Shown: piece by piece, positions 33,818-43,680 of the stretch | Position numbering within the stretch: the stretch's first letter is position 1 | Layout of the letters: each line of letters opens with the position of its first letter | Source of the DNA: Adiantum capillus-veneris | Taxonomy: Eukaryota; Streptophyta; Polypodiopsida; Polypodiales; Pteridaceae | DNA: 64,000 bases | Reading direction: 5' to 3' | Assembly: GCA_014529385.2 (NCBI GenBank) | Contig: CM043962.1 | Coordinates: 46,009,598 to 46,073,597 of the forward strand | Notes under the pieces: model-generated | What the model was told of the DNA's origin: nothing | Seen by the model: only the letters and a program-made list of their open reading frames with translations | Databases searched by the model: none | Position numbers and translations under genes: made by a program

Positions 33818-35860
33818 TACGGTGGTACAGCCAAAGATTGTTGACCATAGAAGATGGCAGAGGCAGATATGTGCAGGCTAGCAAAAGCATGGCAAAAGGC
33901 TAGAGTGGCTAGGAAGATCATGGGCTGTCAGGAAACAGCGGAGGTGTATGACTGATGCGGTTTATAGGCCAAGGAACGCTCCATGAGGGGATAATTTGGG
34001 GAGCAAATGAAGGATATGCAAGGTGCAATCTTTGGGTCCAAGAATGAAGAGCTTGAAGTGTTGAAGGAGCAAGTCCAAGCGGCTCATCAAACCGAGCTGT
34101 AGAGCCCAAGTTATTGAAGGTTGAAAGTTCAATGTGTTGCAGATTCTTTCTGGACAGGGCAACTGGGGACAGATGGTCCAAGTGGAACTCAAGGTATAAG
34201 TGTGTAGTGCTCAATTTATGGAGCCTACTCGTCTTTTCAGATTGCACATCAGAGCTACAGATAGCAAGTTATGGCCAACTAAAGTTTTGTCGGGGGCTAG
34301 GTTGGTGCCCATTGACCACATGGGGAGATGTTCCATTTGGCGTCTTTTGAGCCTCGACAAATTTCTAAAGCAGGGTATGCATCATACGGAGCTAGCAGGA
34401 ATTGACTGCACGTCAAACGAAGCCCAGAGCTGAAAGATATAGAAGCTGGAGGATTGGGTGCACTTATCCAGAGTTGATTACAGATGTTTTGCTCTGTTTT
34501 TTGCCGCCTCGGTTCAAGGGCTTGGAGAATTGAGAAATGCGGTGAGGTTGGATGGGTTTTCAGTCAACATTATGAAGTTGCATCCTAGCTTTGGGGATTG
34601 GGAATCGGAGTTTCGGCCACAAATGGCATGGTGTTGCAGTTCAAGAAGGATTTTTTTGGCATCTAATGGATTTTAGCCAAAAAAAAAAAGGGGAATATTT
34701 TCTTCTTTTGGGGGAAACTCACCACAGAGTACCACCTGGTAGAGAATAACCCCATATGCATTGGGGGATGACCAGGGTTCGGGGTATTTAACCCACAGCA
34801 TAGCGCCCATATGGGGTGTGATGAGGCTAGCACAAGCTCCGTGATCTACGGCTATGGCGAATTTGGTTCAGTGCTGCGTGGGTGGTCCGCCGGTGGCGCA
34901 CGGGCGATTTTGGGCGGCCTTGGCGGTGCAGGGGGGTAGCTGGCCGACAGGGCTGGTGGCTCTAAGTGGTTTGGACAGTAATGCCATGGCTGCCCGCCGT
35001 AAGGGTCGATGCCCGAGCCTAATGAGGCAAAAGTTTTTTGAGGGCTAAGGCTCCCCCAAATAGCGACATCGCTATTGCCCATGGAGGGGAGGGGTCCCGC
35101 AAGAGATAGAAAGAGAGAGGGTTCGAGAGGTTCAAGGGAAGATACAAGGGGCCTATCCCACCCGCCACAAAGGCCAAAATGGACAAAGAGAAAGACCATG
35201 CAGATACCAAAATACCAAGTATGCCAAGTGGTGGCCATGCAAAAAAAATTCCTAGAAGAAGCTTCATTTGGGTGTACGAGCTAGATAGTTCTTTGTTTTT
35301 TCTTTTTAGCCTTAGCCAAGCATTATAAAAAGAGGTAGACGTTCATTTTTTGGGGCTTTTGGGACAAAAAGGCATTTATATCCATTAGGGTCTTAGGGCC
35401 ATTGGAGGTTTTGTCTGTGTAGGATTTTGAGCCATTTTGTTTGTTCCCGGGGTTCATGCCGATAGTGGATTGGTTGTACATGGTGTTGTTAATGCAAGAG
35501 GACCATTCTCTACTGCTTTGGGGCATCATTCCCCCTTCCCCCTTCTCTTCTCTGCTTGTGCACGTGTGGTTCCGGGCGTGTGTCGGCGTGTGTTCCCCCC
35601 CGAAGTTTGTCGTGCAAAGAGAGATAGAGAGAGGCTGTGTGTGTGTGTGGAAGGCTGTGAATTGGGCGGAGTGGCGTGATTGGGTCTTTTTGGTGTAGTG
35701 CAAGGCGTGTGTGCATATGGTTGTGTGCAAACGGTGGTTTTCTTACGGATAGTGTCCAGTTTTGAAGATGAACTCTAGTGGATTGGGGCATTGTGTATAC
35801 CCTGGGCTATAGTGAGGCATTGTGTTATGTGTTGGGTGTGTTACCCTTTCCCCCTCTCCA
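33818..35860 (+). repeat. LTR copy A (about 2043 bp, subfamily A/B)
   Basis: Similar along its length to 37425-39412. Its start is changed (TACGGTGGTACAGCC) and it ends CTCTCCA. It contains a TATAAAA box at 35324-35330, a short palindrome AATAGCGACATCGCTATT near 35060-35077, and GT- and GA-rich stretches near its end. GGTGCCCCCACTGAGG follows a few bases after the end, in the position of a PBS. Confidence 0.8.
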
Positions 35861-35908
35861 TCTTCCGGTGCCCCCACTGAGGAGCTATCTGATGCTCCAA
35901 TTTGAGGT

Positions 35909-36895
35909 GCCAAGCCTACTAAGGTAAGGCCTACTATTGGCTATGTTCCTTGGAGGTTATTAGTATGTGAAGTGCATGTGCCGAGGGTGGACGAGTTTGT
36001 CAACGAGGAGAATCTCCATATTGAGGTGAACAAAGATGCAAAAGCGGTAGCAGATGTGGAGGTTCCGGTGCAGGTTGAAGAGGTAAATCATATTCTGGTG
36101 GAAAGTTTGCATCAAAAGCTAGCAGAATGCAATGAGATTGCAGATACCGAGGGTTCAAGAGCTGATGAAGAAAGTGAGAAAAGTCGGGATGATGGTCAAG
36201 CTTTTGTGGAGTAGCAATCGGATGAAGATGTAGATACAGAGTTGGTATATGATGCCGATGATGATGAAGATACAAGCTTGTGTGGCTAGGAGACAAGTGA
36301 GGAGAATAGTGTAGATGAGTCCACATCCTATGATGGGGAGACAGAGTCTGAGGAACCTAAGCTGGTAAAGGTAAAGTTTCCCTCTTATGTGTTTGATGAT
36401 ATGGTAGTAGCCCATGTGCAAGAAGAGGAGGGAACAAAGCAAGCTCAGATTCTTGATGAAGACCAAATGGAGCGGTCTAGGCCTACAAATGAGGATATGC
36501 AGGTAAAGGTAGTGTGTGGGGCCATGCTAATGGCTGTTCTGGTGAAATTAGCGGTGGAATGTACCATGGTGGTGCAACAGGTGCAACATTTTTCCATGAG
36601 AGATAGAGCAGCCGTGCCTATGGAGGAAGACAAAGATGGTGCAATAGAGAACGATTTTCTCTTTTCCTTGACGGAGCATGATGCAGTGGTAGAAGAGATG
36701 CTTGAAGAACAAGAGGTTGAAGCTGAAGAGCAAGAGGTGTTGATGATCGACCTTGAAGGGCCGATTGACAAGGAAAGGCTCGATGATGCTGGAATTGAGT
36801 GTGTGGCCAAAGAGGAGGTTGTGATGCCAAAGACGGAGAGATTCCAATGCAGCAGACATGTCCAGTGGTGGAGAAAGAAGAATCCCAAACAGTGA
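35909..36895 (+). pseudogene. acidic post-gag frame, copy A
   Basis: One frame with TAG stops at 36212-36214 and 36286-36288. Protein features: VHVPRVDEFVNEENLHIEV, an acidic stretch with YDADDDEDT, then RSRPTNEDMQVKVV, a hydrophobic segment CGAMLMAVLVKLAVE, then VVQQVQHF. Every one of these blocks recurs in copy B at 40190-41204 with conservative replacements. The function is unknown. The hydrophobic segment is about the length of a short membrane helix but may be a buried helix. Confidence 0.6.
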
Positions 36896-37287
36896 CTTTG
36901 CTTCCATTGAAGGTATGTAAGCTATGGTTGATGCATATGGTGGTAGATACAACTATGTGGTGGTTGGTTCAGCAGGTGCAGGGTTGTATGGTGAAGTCCT
37001 CCATATTATTTGGTTGGGAGGGAGGGTCAGACATGTGTTGGAGCTCGATGTCAGGTACATGTTTTTTGGATGGTGATATGCTTGATGATGCTTGGTGTGG
37101 AGTAGACAGTTTGCTGAGAGATGCAAGGAATGATGAAGGTAGGCTACGGCCAGCCTACACACATGGTGATCTAGGTGTTGCGGTACGGTACTATGGTGAG
37201 CAATTACAGGTAGGTGGAATATATCAAAGGCAGGTGTTTGATCCAGGTGGAAGCTATATGATGCAGGGGGTGGGGCAACCCACTTGA
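36799..37287 (+). pseudogene. GWEGG...VFDPGG frame, copy A
   Basis: A frame of up to 162 codons overlaps the end of the acidic frame in another register. It contains FGWEGGSDMCWSSMSG near residue 75 and ends near GGIYQRQVFDPGG. Copy B (41391-41669) has HGWEGGLSMLCMSG and DQWKVFDPGG at the same relative positions. No known domain is recognised. Confidence 0.5.
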
Positions 37288-37424
37288 AGGTTTGGCAGTA
37301 GGGTGCAATAAAACTGTGTACATATGGTTTTGGTTTTCTCATAGTGTTTGCCAGGTTTTGCAGTTCAAAGTGGAATAAATCTCTTATGTGGTTGAGCATA
37401 AATGCTAAGTTAGGGGGTGGGTAA

Positions 37425-39412
37425 TGATGGTACAGCCAAAGTGTATCGACCATAGAAGATGGCAGAGGCAGATATGTGCAGGCTAGCAAAAGCATGACAA
37501 AAGGCTGGAGCGGCCAGGAAGATCATGGGCTAATAGGCAACAGCAAAGGTGTATGATTGATGCGGTTTATAGGCCAAGGCTCCATGAGGGGCTGATTTGG
37601 GGAGCAAATAAGGAGATGTGAGGTGCAGTCTTTGGGCCCAGGAATGGAGAGCTTGAAGTGCTGAAAGAGCAAGTTCAAATGGCTCATCAGACGGAGCTAC
37701 AGAGCCCGAGTTATTGAAGGTTGAAGGTTCAATGTGTTGTAGATTCTTGCCGAACAGGGCAGCTGGAGATAGATGGTCCAAGTGGAAGTCAAGGTACAAG
37801 TGTGAAGTGCTCAATTTATGGAGCATACCCATCTTTTCATATTGCAGATCAGAGCTACAGATAGCAAGTTATGGCCAGTTGAAGTTTTTTTGGGGTCTAG
37901 GTTGGTGCCCACCTGGCCACATGGGGAGGTGTGCCATTTGGCGTCTTTTGATCCTCGACAAAGTTCTAAAGTAGGGTATGCATCATTCAAAGATAGCAGG
38001 AATTGACTGCACGTCAAACGGAGCCCAGAGAGGAAAGATATAAAAGCTGGAAGATTGGGGGCACTTATCCGGAGTTGATTGCAGATGTTTTGGTCGATTT
38101 TTTGCGGCCTCGGTTCGAGGGCTTGGAGAACTATGAAATGCGGTGAGGTTGGATGGATTTGAAGTTGACATTATGAAGTTGCATCCTAGCTTTCTGGATT
38201 GGGAACCAAAGTTTCGAGCCACAAATGGCATGGTGTTGCACTTGAAGGATTTTTTTCGCATCCAATGAATTTTAGCAAAAAAAAAAGGGGAATTTTTCTC
38301 TTCTTTTGGGGGAACTCACCACAAAGTGCCACGTGGTAGAGAATAAGCCCATATGCATTGGGGGATGATTGGGGTTTGGGGTATTTAACCCACAGCATGG
38401 CGCCCATATGGGGAATGATGAGGCTAGTGCGATCTCCATGATTTGAGGCTATGGCGGATTTGGTTCAACGCTGCGTGGGTGCTCTGCCGGCGGCACACGG
38501 GGATAACTGCCGACGGTCGGTGGCTCTAAGCGGTTTGGACAGTGATGATGTGGCTACTCGTAAGGGTCGATGCCTGCGCCTAGTGAGGCAAACGTTTTTT
38601 GAGGGTTAAGGCCCCCCCCAATAGCAACATCGTTATTGCCCATGGAGGGGAGGGGTCTCGCAAGAGATAGAAAGAGAGAGGGTTCGAGAGGTTCAAGGGA
38701 AGATATAAGGAGCCTATCCCGCCCGCCACAAAGGCCAAAATGGACAAAGAGAAAGACCATGCAGATACCAAAATACCAAGTATGCCAAGTAGTGGCCATG
38801 CAAAAAAAATTCCTAAAAGAAGCTTCAGTTGGGTGTACGAGCTAGATAGTTCTTTGTTTTTTCTTTTTTAGCCTTAGCCAAGCATTGTAAAAGGAGGTAG
38901 ACGTTTGGGGCTTTTGGGACCAAAAGGCCTTTATATCCATTAGGGTCTTTGGGCCATTGGAGGTTTTGTCTGTGTAGGCTTTTGAGCCATTTTTTTTGTT
39001 GCCGAGGTTCATGCTGACAAGGGATTGGTTGTACATGGTGTTGTTAATGCAAGAGGACCATTCTCTACTGTTTCTGGGCATCATTCCCCCTTCCCCCTTC
39101 TCTTCTCTGCTTGTGCGCGTGTGGTTCCGGGCGTGTGTCGGTGTGTGTGGCCCCCCGAAGTTTGTCGTCGTGCAAAGAGAGATAGAGAGAGGTTGTGTGT
39201 GTGTGTGGAAGGCTGTGAATTGGGCAGAGTGGTGGGTATGTCTGGTGTAGTGCAAGGCATATGTGCGTATGGTTGTGTGCAAGTGGTGGTTTGCTTGTGG
39301 ATAGTGTCGAGTTTTGAAGTTGAACTCTAGTGGGTTGGGGTGCTATGTATACCCTGGGCTATAGTGAGGCATTATGTTGTGTGTTGGGTGTGTTCCCCTT
39401 TCCCCGTCTCCA
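37425..39412 (+). repeat. LTR copy B (about 1988 bp, subfamily A/B)
   Basis: Starts TGATGGTACAGCC after a polypurine tract and ends CTCCA. It is closely similar to LTR A, with small indels. The TATA region reads TGTAAAA (about 38886-38892) instead of TATAAAA. A PBS-like GGTGCCCCCACTGAGG follows at 39419. Confidence 0.82.
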
Positions 39413-39539
39413 TCTTTCGGTGCCCCCACTGAGGAGCTATCTGATGCTCCAATTTGAGGTTCAAAGCGGCATTTTTTAGCCGACAAAGTGGTTGTCTGAT
39501 GGTCAAGGTGTTTGATGGTCGAGTTTGAAGTTGAGAGAG

Positions 39540-40568
39540 ATGGTGGAGCCAGGTTTTGGCCCCATCTTTACGGGTATTGAAGATCCCAAGGATTGGTTAG
39601 CAGATTTCAAGTTATGGCTGCTGTCGATGCGTATATCCATGGATGCAAAAAGATTACAGATGGTGCCGTTGTTGACGCGAGGATGATCCAAGGTGTGGTT
39701 TGATGGTTTACAAAGTAGTGATCGAGAATGTTGGCAAAGATTGCAAAGTCAGTTTTTGGAGCAGTTTCGAAAAGTGATAACGGCAGGAGAAGCGGGTGCA
39801 AGGATGAAGGCGATACGCCAAGATGTAAGTAAAGATTTCTCCATTTTCATTGAGCAGTTTGAAGCTTGTTGGAAACAGTTAGAGGTTGCTACTGGGGTCA
39901 AAAGCAATCAATATTTGAAGTTGTCAAAGCTGTTAGAGGGCTTGCATCCGAAGATTGGAGAAAAGGTGGACGAGGGTGCGGATACATACGAAGACATGGT
40001 CTATTTGGCAAAGACAAAGAGCAAAAAAGTAAAAAGAAAGTTGGAGTTGGGCTTTCTGAAGCCTGAAGATTATGTGCCTGTTGCGGCAGTAGTTTGTTTG
40101 GTGGTCCAACCAAAGGTGATTCCAAGTGCTCGAAGTGCCAAGCCTGCTAAGGTAAGGCCTACTATTGGCTATGTTCCTTGGAGGTTTCGAGTATGTGAAG
40201 TGCATGTGCCGAGGGTGGACGAGTTTGTCAATGAGGAGAAGCTCCATATTGAGGTGAACAAAGATGCAAAAGCGGTAGCAGATCTGGAGGTTCCGGTGCG
40301 GGTTGAAGAGGTAAAGCCTGTTCTGCTGATAAGTTTGCATCAAAAGGTAGCAGAATGCAATCAAATTGCAGATATCGAGGGTTCAGGAGCTGACGAAGAA
40401 AGTGAGCAAAGTCGAGACGATGGTCAAGCTTTTGTGGAGCAGCAAGCGGACGAAGATGTAGATACAGAGTCGGTATATGATGCCGATGATGATGAAGATA
40501 CAAGATCGTGTGGTTGGGAGACATGTGAGGAGAACCAAGAGTTATTTGGCTTCAAAGAGACAGGGTAG
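39540..40568 (+). pseudogene. gag-like gene of the non-autonomous element
   Basis: The likely start ATG at 39540 (MVEPGFGPIFTGIEDPKDW) is followed by the gag core: VWFDGLQSSDRECWQRL, FLEQFRK, DFSIFIEQFEACWKQLE and LEGLHPKIGEKV. A TGA at 39684-39686 interrupts it once. Beyond about codon 180 the frame becomes the acidic tail shared with copy A (VHVPRVDEF..., YDADDDEDT) and ends at TAG 40566-40568. About 340 codons in all. No zinc knuckle is seen. The gag assignment rests on the W/F spacing of the retrotransposon gag core. Confidence 0.65.
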
Positions 40569-40573
40569 TTCCT

Positions 40574-41204
40574 ATGCCAAAGATGTCGGCTAGAGAGGTT
40601 CCAATGGTGGAGGATGTGCAGGTAGTTCCAGAGTGGATAAAGGAAGTGCTGTCGAGTCAGAGTGCGGTTGTTGAAGCTCCATTGGAGTGTGGTAAAGGGC
40701 AAAGGGTGCCGTTTTGCAGACGAGGTCAAAGCGGTAAAGCTAGAGGAGATTTTTTATCTTGAAACCAAAGAGGAGATGGAGTCAAGTGACAGTAGCTCTA
40801 TGGATGCAGATACGACTTGGGAGACCAAGTCGTCTCAATCCATGTATGATGAGTTTGACCTCTTACATGTGAGTGGAGAAGCAGTGAGTGTGTACAAGGA
40901 GCAGCATAAGGTGCAAGCCGAGGTGCCTAGTGAAGACCAAGTGGAGCGGTTTAGGCCTACAAGTGATGATGTTCAGGTAAGGGTGATGTGTAGTGCCATG
41001 CTAATGGCCATGTTGATGAAGATAGCAGTAGAGTATGCCATGGTGGTCCAACAGGTGCAAAGTTTTGCCGGGAAGGATAGAGTAGCCGTGCCTATGAAGG
41101 GAGACGAGGATGATACGGTAGAGAACGAGTTTCTCTCTTATTTGGAGGAGCTTGATGCAACGGTACAAGAGCACGTAGTTGCAGTCAACAAACAAATGGT
41201 GTAA
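40574..41204 (+). pseudogene. acidic post-gag frame continued, copy B
   Basis: After a frame change at 40566-40661 the reading continues in the gag frame (40662-41204). It has an acidic, serine-rich part, then VERFRPTSDDVQVRVM, the hydrophobic CSAMLMAMLMKIAVE, then VVQQVQSF and a further acidic tail. It matches copy A at 36380-36680 block for block. Whether gag and this part were one protein or two cannot be decided. Confidence 0.55.
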
Positions 41205-41390
41205 TTGAGTGCAGGACAGGTGAGAAGGGCAGATCAGAGTTAGAGATAGAGGTGCGTCCTATGCATTTGGTGCACTCTATGATAGGTGATGCAGATTCCA
41301 AGGTGGTGGCCAAGCTTTCTAAGGAGGTCTGTGAGTGGTGGTTGAAAGGGATGGTAATAGAAGAAACTGTGCAAGGACTGTTGTGAGCAG

Positions 41391-41669
41391 GTGCAGGATC
41401 TCCTAGATGAGTATCTAGCTTTACATGGTTGGGAGGGTGGGTTAAGTATGTTATGTATGTCAGGTCTACTTGGTGCGAGCGATGGTGTTCGTGTTCTTGG
41501 AGGTGTTTGGTTGCGAGTGGGCAGTTTGTCAATGAGTGCTTGGAGTGGTAGAAGTGTGATGATGGCAGTTTGGATATGCAGTTGGTTGGGTGCCTTGGTA
41601 TGGCACTATGCAAGGGTGTTACAAATGGACGGAAGAGACCAATGGAAGGTGTTTGACCCTGGTGGTTGA
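41391..41669 (+). pseudogene. GWEGG...VFDPGG frame, copy B
   Basis: 93 codons with HGWEGGLSMLCMSG near the start and VFDPGG at the stop. The middle is tryptophan-rich and differs from copy A in length, suggesting indels. It lies directly before the 3' untranslated stretch and polypurine tract. Confidence 0.45.
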
Positions 41670-41851
41670 TGACAAGTAAAGTAGGGAGTTGCGCAACCCT
41701 CATAAACAAAGAACGCGGGTGACAGATACCAAGTTTTGTACATATGTTAGGTGCTTTGTGGTGTACAGAGACTTTGTTTTTAGCATGCATTTTTTTAGTG
41801 CAATAAGCCCATGTGTGGTTGAACATAAATGTTCAACGAGGGGGTGGGCAA

Positions 41852-43475
41852 TGATGGTGCAGCCAAAGTCGGTCCGAGCTGGAAAATGGTCTATGCCAAG
41901 CAAAGGCAGCAGGCAGGTGCAGTGTTGAAGGCTAGGGAGGGTACCAAGGTCCTTGGCAGCCAAAGGGTAGCGGATGTGCATAATTAAAGCACTTTTTAGG
42001 CTAAAATAGTTCCAAGTTGGCTCAATTGGGATGACAGATGAAGGTGCCCAAAGTGCTATACCAATGTCCTGAAATGTAGTGTTGGATGTGCTCTAGAAGC
42101 CGGTCCAGAAGGCTCGTCAAATGGAGCCCCGGTGCTCAAGATACTGAAGTTTAAAGATAGAAGGTGTAGCAGATCCACGACGGGCAAGGCAACTGGGGAC
42201 AGGTGTCCCAAGGCTGATGTTAGTAGATGCATGTGTAGGGCTCAGATTATGGAGCATGCCTGTCTTCTCGGATTGCGGAGCGGAGCTCTAGGTAGCAAGT
42301 TATGGTCAATTCAATTTTTCCGGGGGCCGGGTTTGAGTCCACTTGCCCGCATTGGAGAATGTGCCATCTGGCATTTTTTAGGCCTCAATAGGGTTCAAGC
42401 AGGTAGAGCATGCCAAGTGGAGTCAGGAAGAAATCACGGCTTATGATTTTGAGCCTCGAGCGCTAAGATACAATAGGATGAAGTTGGGGGGATTTGGCGG
42501 TGGTGAGCTTGCAGATGATTTTTGTTATTTTGACAGCCTCAGTTTGCAACCCCAAGAATCTCGGAACGTGACCGGGTACTTGTAATTCAAAGTTGGTATG
42601 GTAAAACTGTGCCGAGCCTTACGGCTTGGGAATCCCACCCCGGCCCAAGATGTTACAGACTGGTGAAGCGGGGGGAAAAATTGAACATGAAGGGTTTTTA
42701 CAAAAGGTTTTTTGGGCTTTGAAGGTCACCTATAGAGGGGGGGCCTTCGATGGCTGCCACGTGGCATCATTTAACCCACATGCACTGAAGGAGGCAAACC
42801 GATTGGGGTACATAGCCTAAGGCATTAGCCCTTTGTAGTGCATGAGATGGAGTGAGATCTCCAATGTGGCGTAGCTATGGCGGTGCGTACTTGGCTCTGC
42901 GTTGGCGGCCCATGGGCGGTGCGCGAGGCAGTTTTGACCAGTGAAATTAGGGGCTTTTGTTTCGGGCTTTTGGGTGCTGTTTGAAGCCTGCAACGTGGAG
43001 CTCTCTGACAGAGGAGTGTTCCTATCAAATCCCTTTGTATTTTCTCATGAAAAGAGACATGGTGATGGCAGTGTAAGCTGGTGTACGTGCCTTTTGAAGT
43101 GCAATCAGGCCATTGTTGCCCGTCTTGTTGATGTTTCCCCTTCCCCCCTTCTCTTCTCCTGCTCTGGTGTTTCCCTTCGGTGCCGGTTGTGGGGAAGTGT
43201 GTGCCCCCCCAGACCGACTGTGTTTTGTGTGAGAGAGTGAGATTGAGCGGCTATGAGCGTGTGCAAGGGTGGAGATAGACCATGGCATTAGGTGTGCTTT
43301 GTGTGGTGGATTTGTGGAGTGTGTGAGCAGTGGAAATTGGGCAGGCGGTGGTCTGCTGGTGTGAAGTGTGTTTTTTAAAGGTGTTTTCTGAGAGGATAGG
43401 GGTGTTTCGGATACCCTGAGCTATAGAGAGGCCCTTGTGTTTGTGACGGGGGTGTTCCCCCATTCCCCCTCTCCA
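41852..43475 (+). repeat. LTR copy C (about 1624 bp, subfamily C/D)
   Basis: Starts TGATGGTGCAGCC after the polypurine tract and ends CCCTCTCCA. The sequence after the end (GCATGG...) differs from the PBS-like stretch after LTRs A and B, so this is the 3' end of the array. It lacks about 280 bp present in D (including the GA tract), with the deletion point near 42937. The 5 bases after it (GCATG) do not match those before LTR D (ATACG), so no target duplication is shown. Confidence 0.78.
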
Positions 43476-43680
43476 GCATGGCCTCCTAGACTTTCAAAAG
43501 TGCATTAATGTAAAGTTGTGGCCCCCGCTAGTCTCCTCAGCGCCGTCCTCTGCACAAGCTTTGAGACTCTTCTCGCATTGCTTCAAACTCAGATTCTTGC
43601 ATCATACCTTGCCCCTTGCTAGTTTTCATTTGTGTTCTCAGCACAATCTCCCTGACATTTGATCTTCACTACACGAAGAA

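Larger units (their letters stand above)
35861..37424 (+). mobile_element. internal region A of the non-autonomous gag-only family
   Basis: It lies between LTR A and LTR B. Relative to internal region B, about 680 bp containing most of gag is missing. The sequence passes directly from ATGCTCCAATTTGAGGT to GCCAAGCCTACTAAGG. The remaining part holds the post-gag frames. It ends with the purine-rich TAGGGGGTGGGTAA (37411-37424) directly before LTR B. I see no protease, RT or integrase. Confidence 0.75.
39413..41851 (+). mobile_element. internal region B of the non-autonomous gag-only family
   Basis: The fullest internal region of the array. It holds a PBS-like sequence, a short leader, gag, the acidic post-gag frame, the GWEGG...VFDPGG frame and a polypurine tract (41838-41850, ACGAGGGGGTGGG) before LTR C. 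No pol domain is present in about 2.4 kb, which fits gag-only (TR-GAG-like) elements that rely on another element's polymerase. Confidence 0.8.

Noticed and set aside
34852-35284. Hydrophobic minus-strand frames and matching plus-strand frames inside LTR A (also 38554-38845 in LTR B)
   Set aside because: They lie inside LTRs and differ between copies; repetition of the frame in both copies reflects LTR duplication, not a gene.
33818-39412. LTRs A and B as a simple insertion nested inside element D-C
   Set aside because: LTR B is followed by its own PBS-like sequence and the start of gag rather than a TSD and continuation of the sequence before LTR A.
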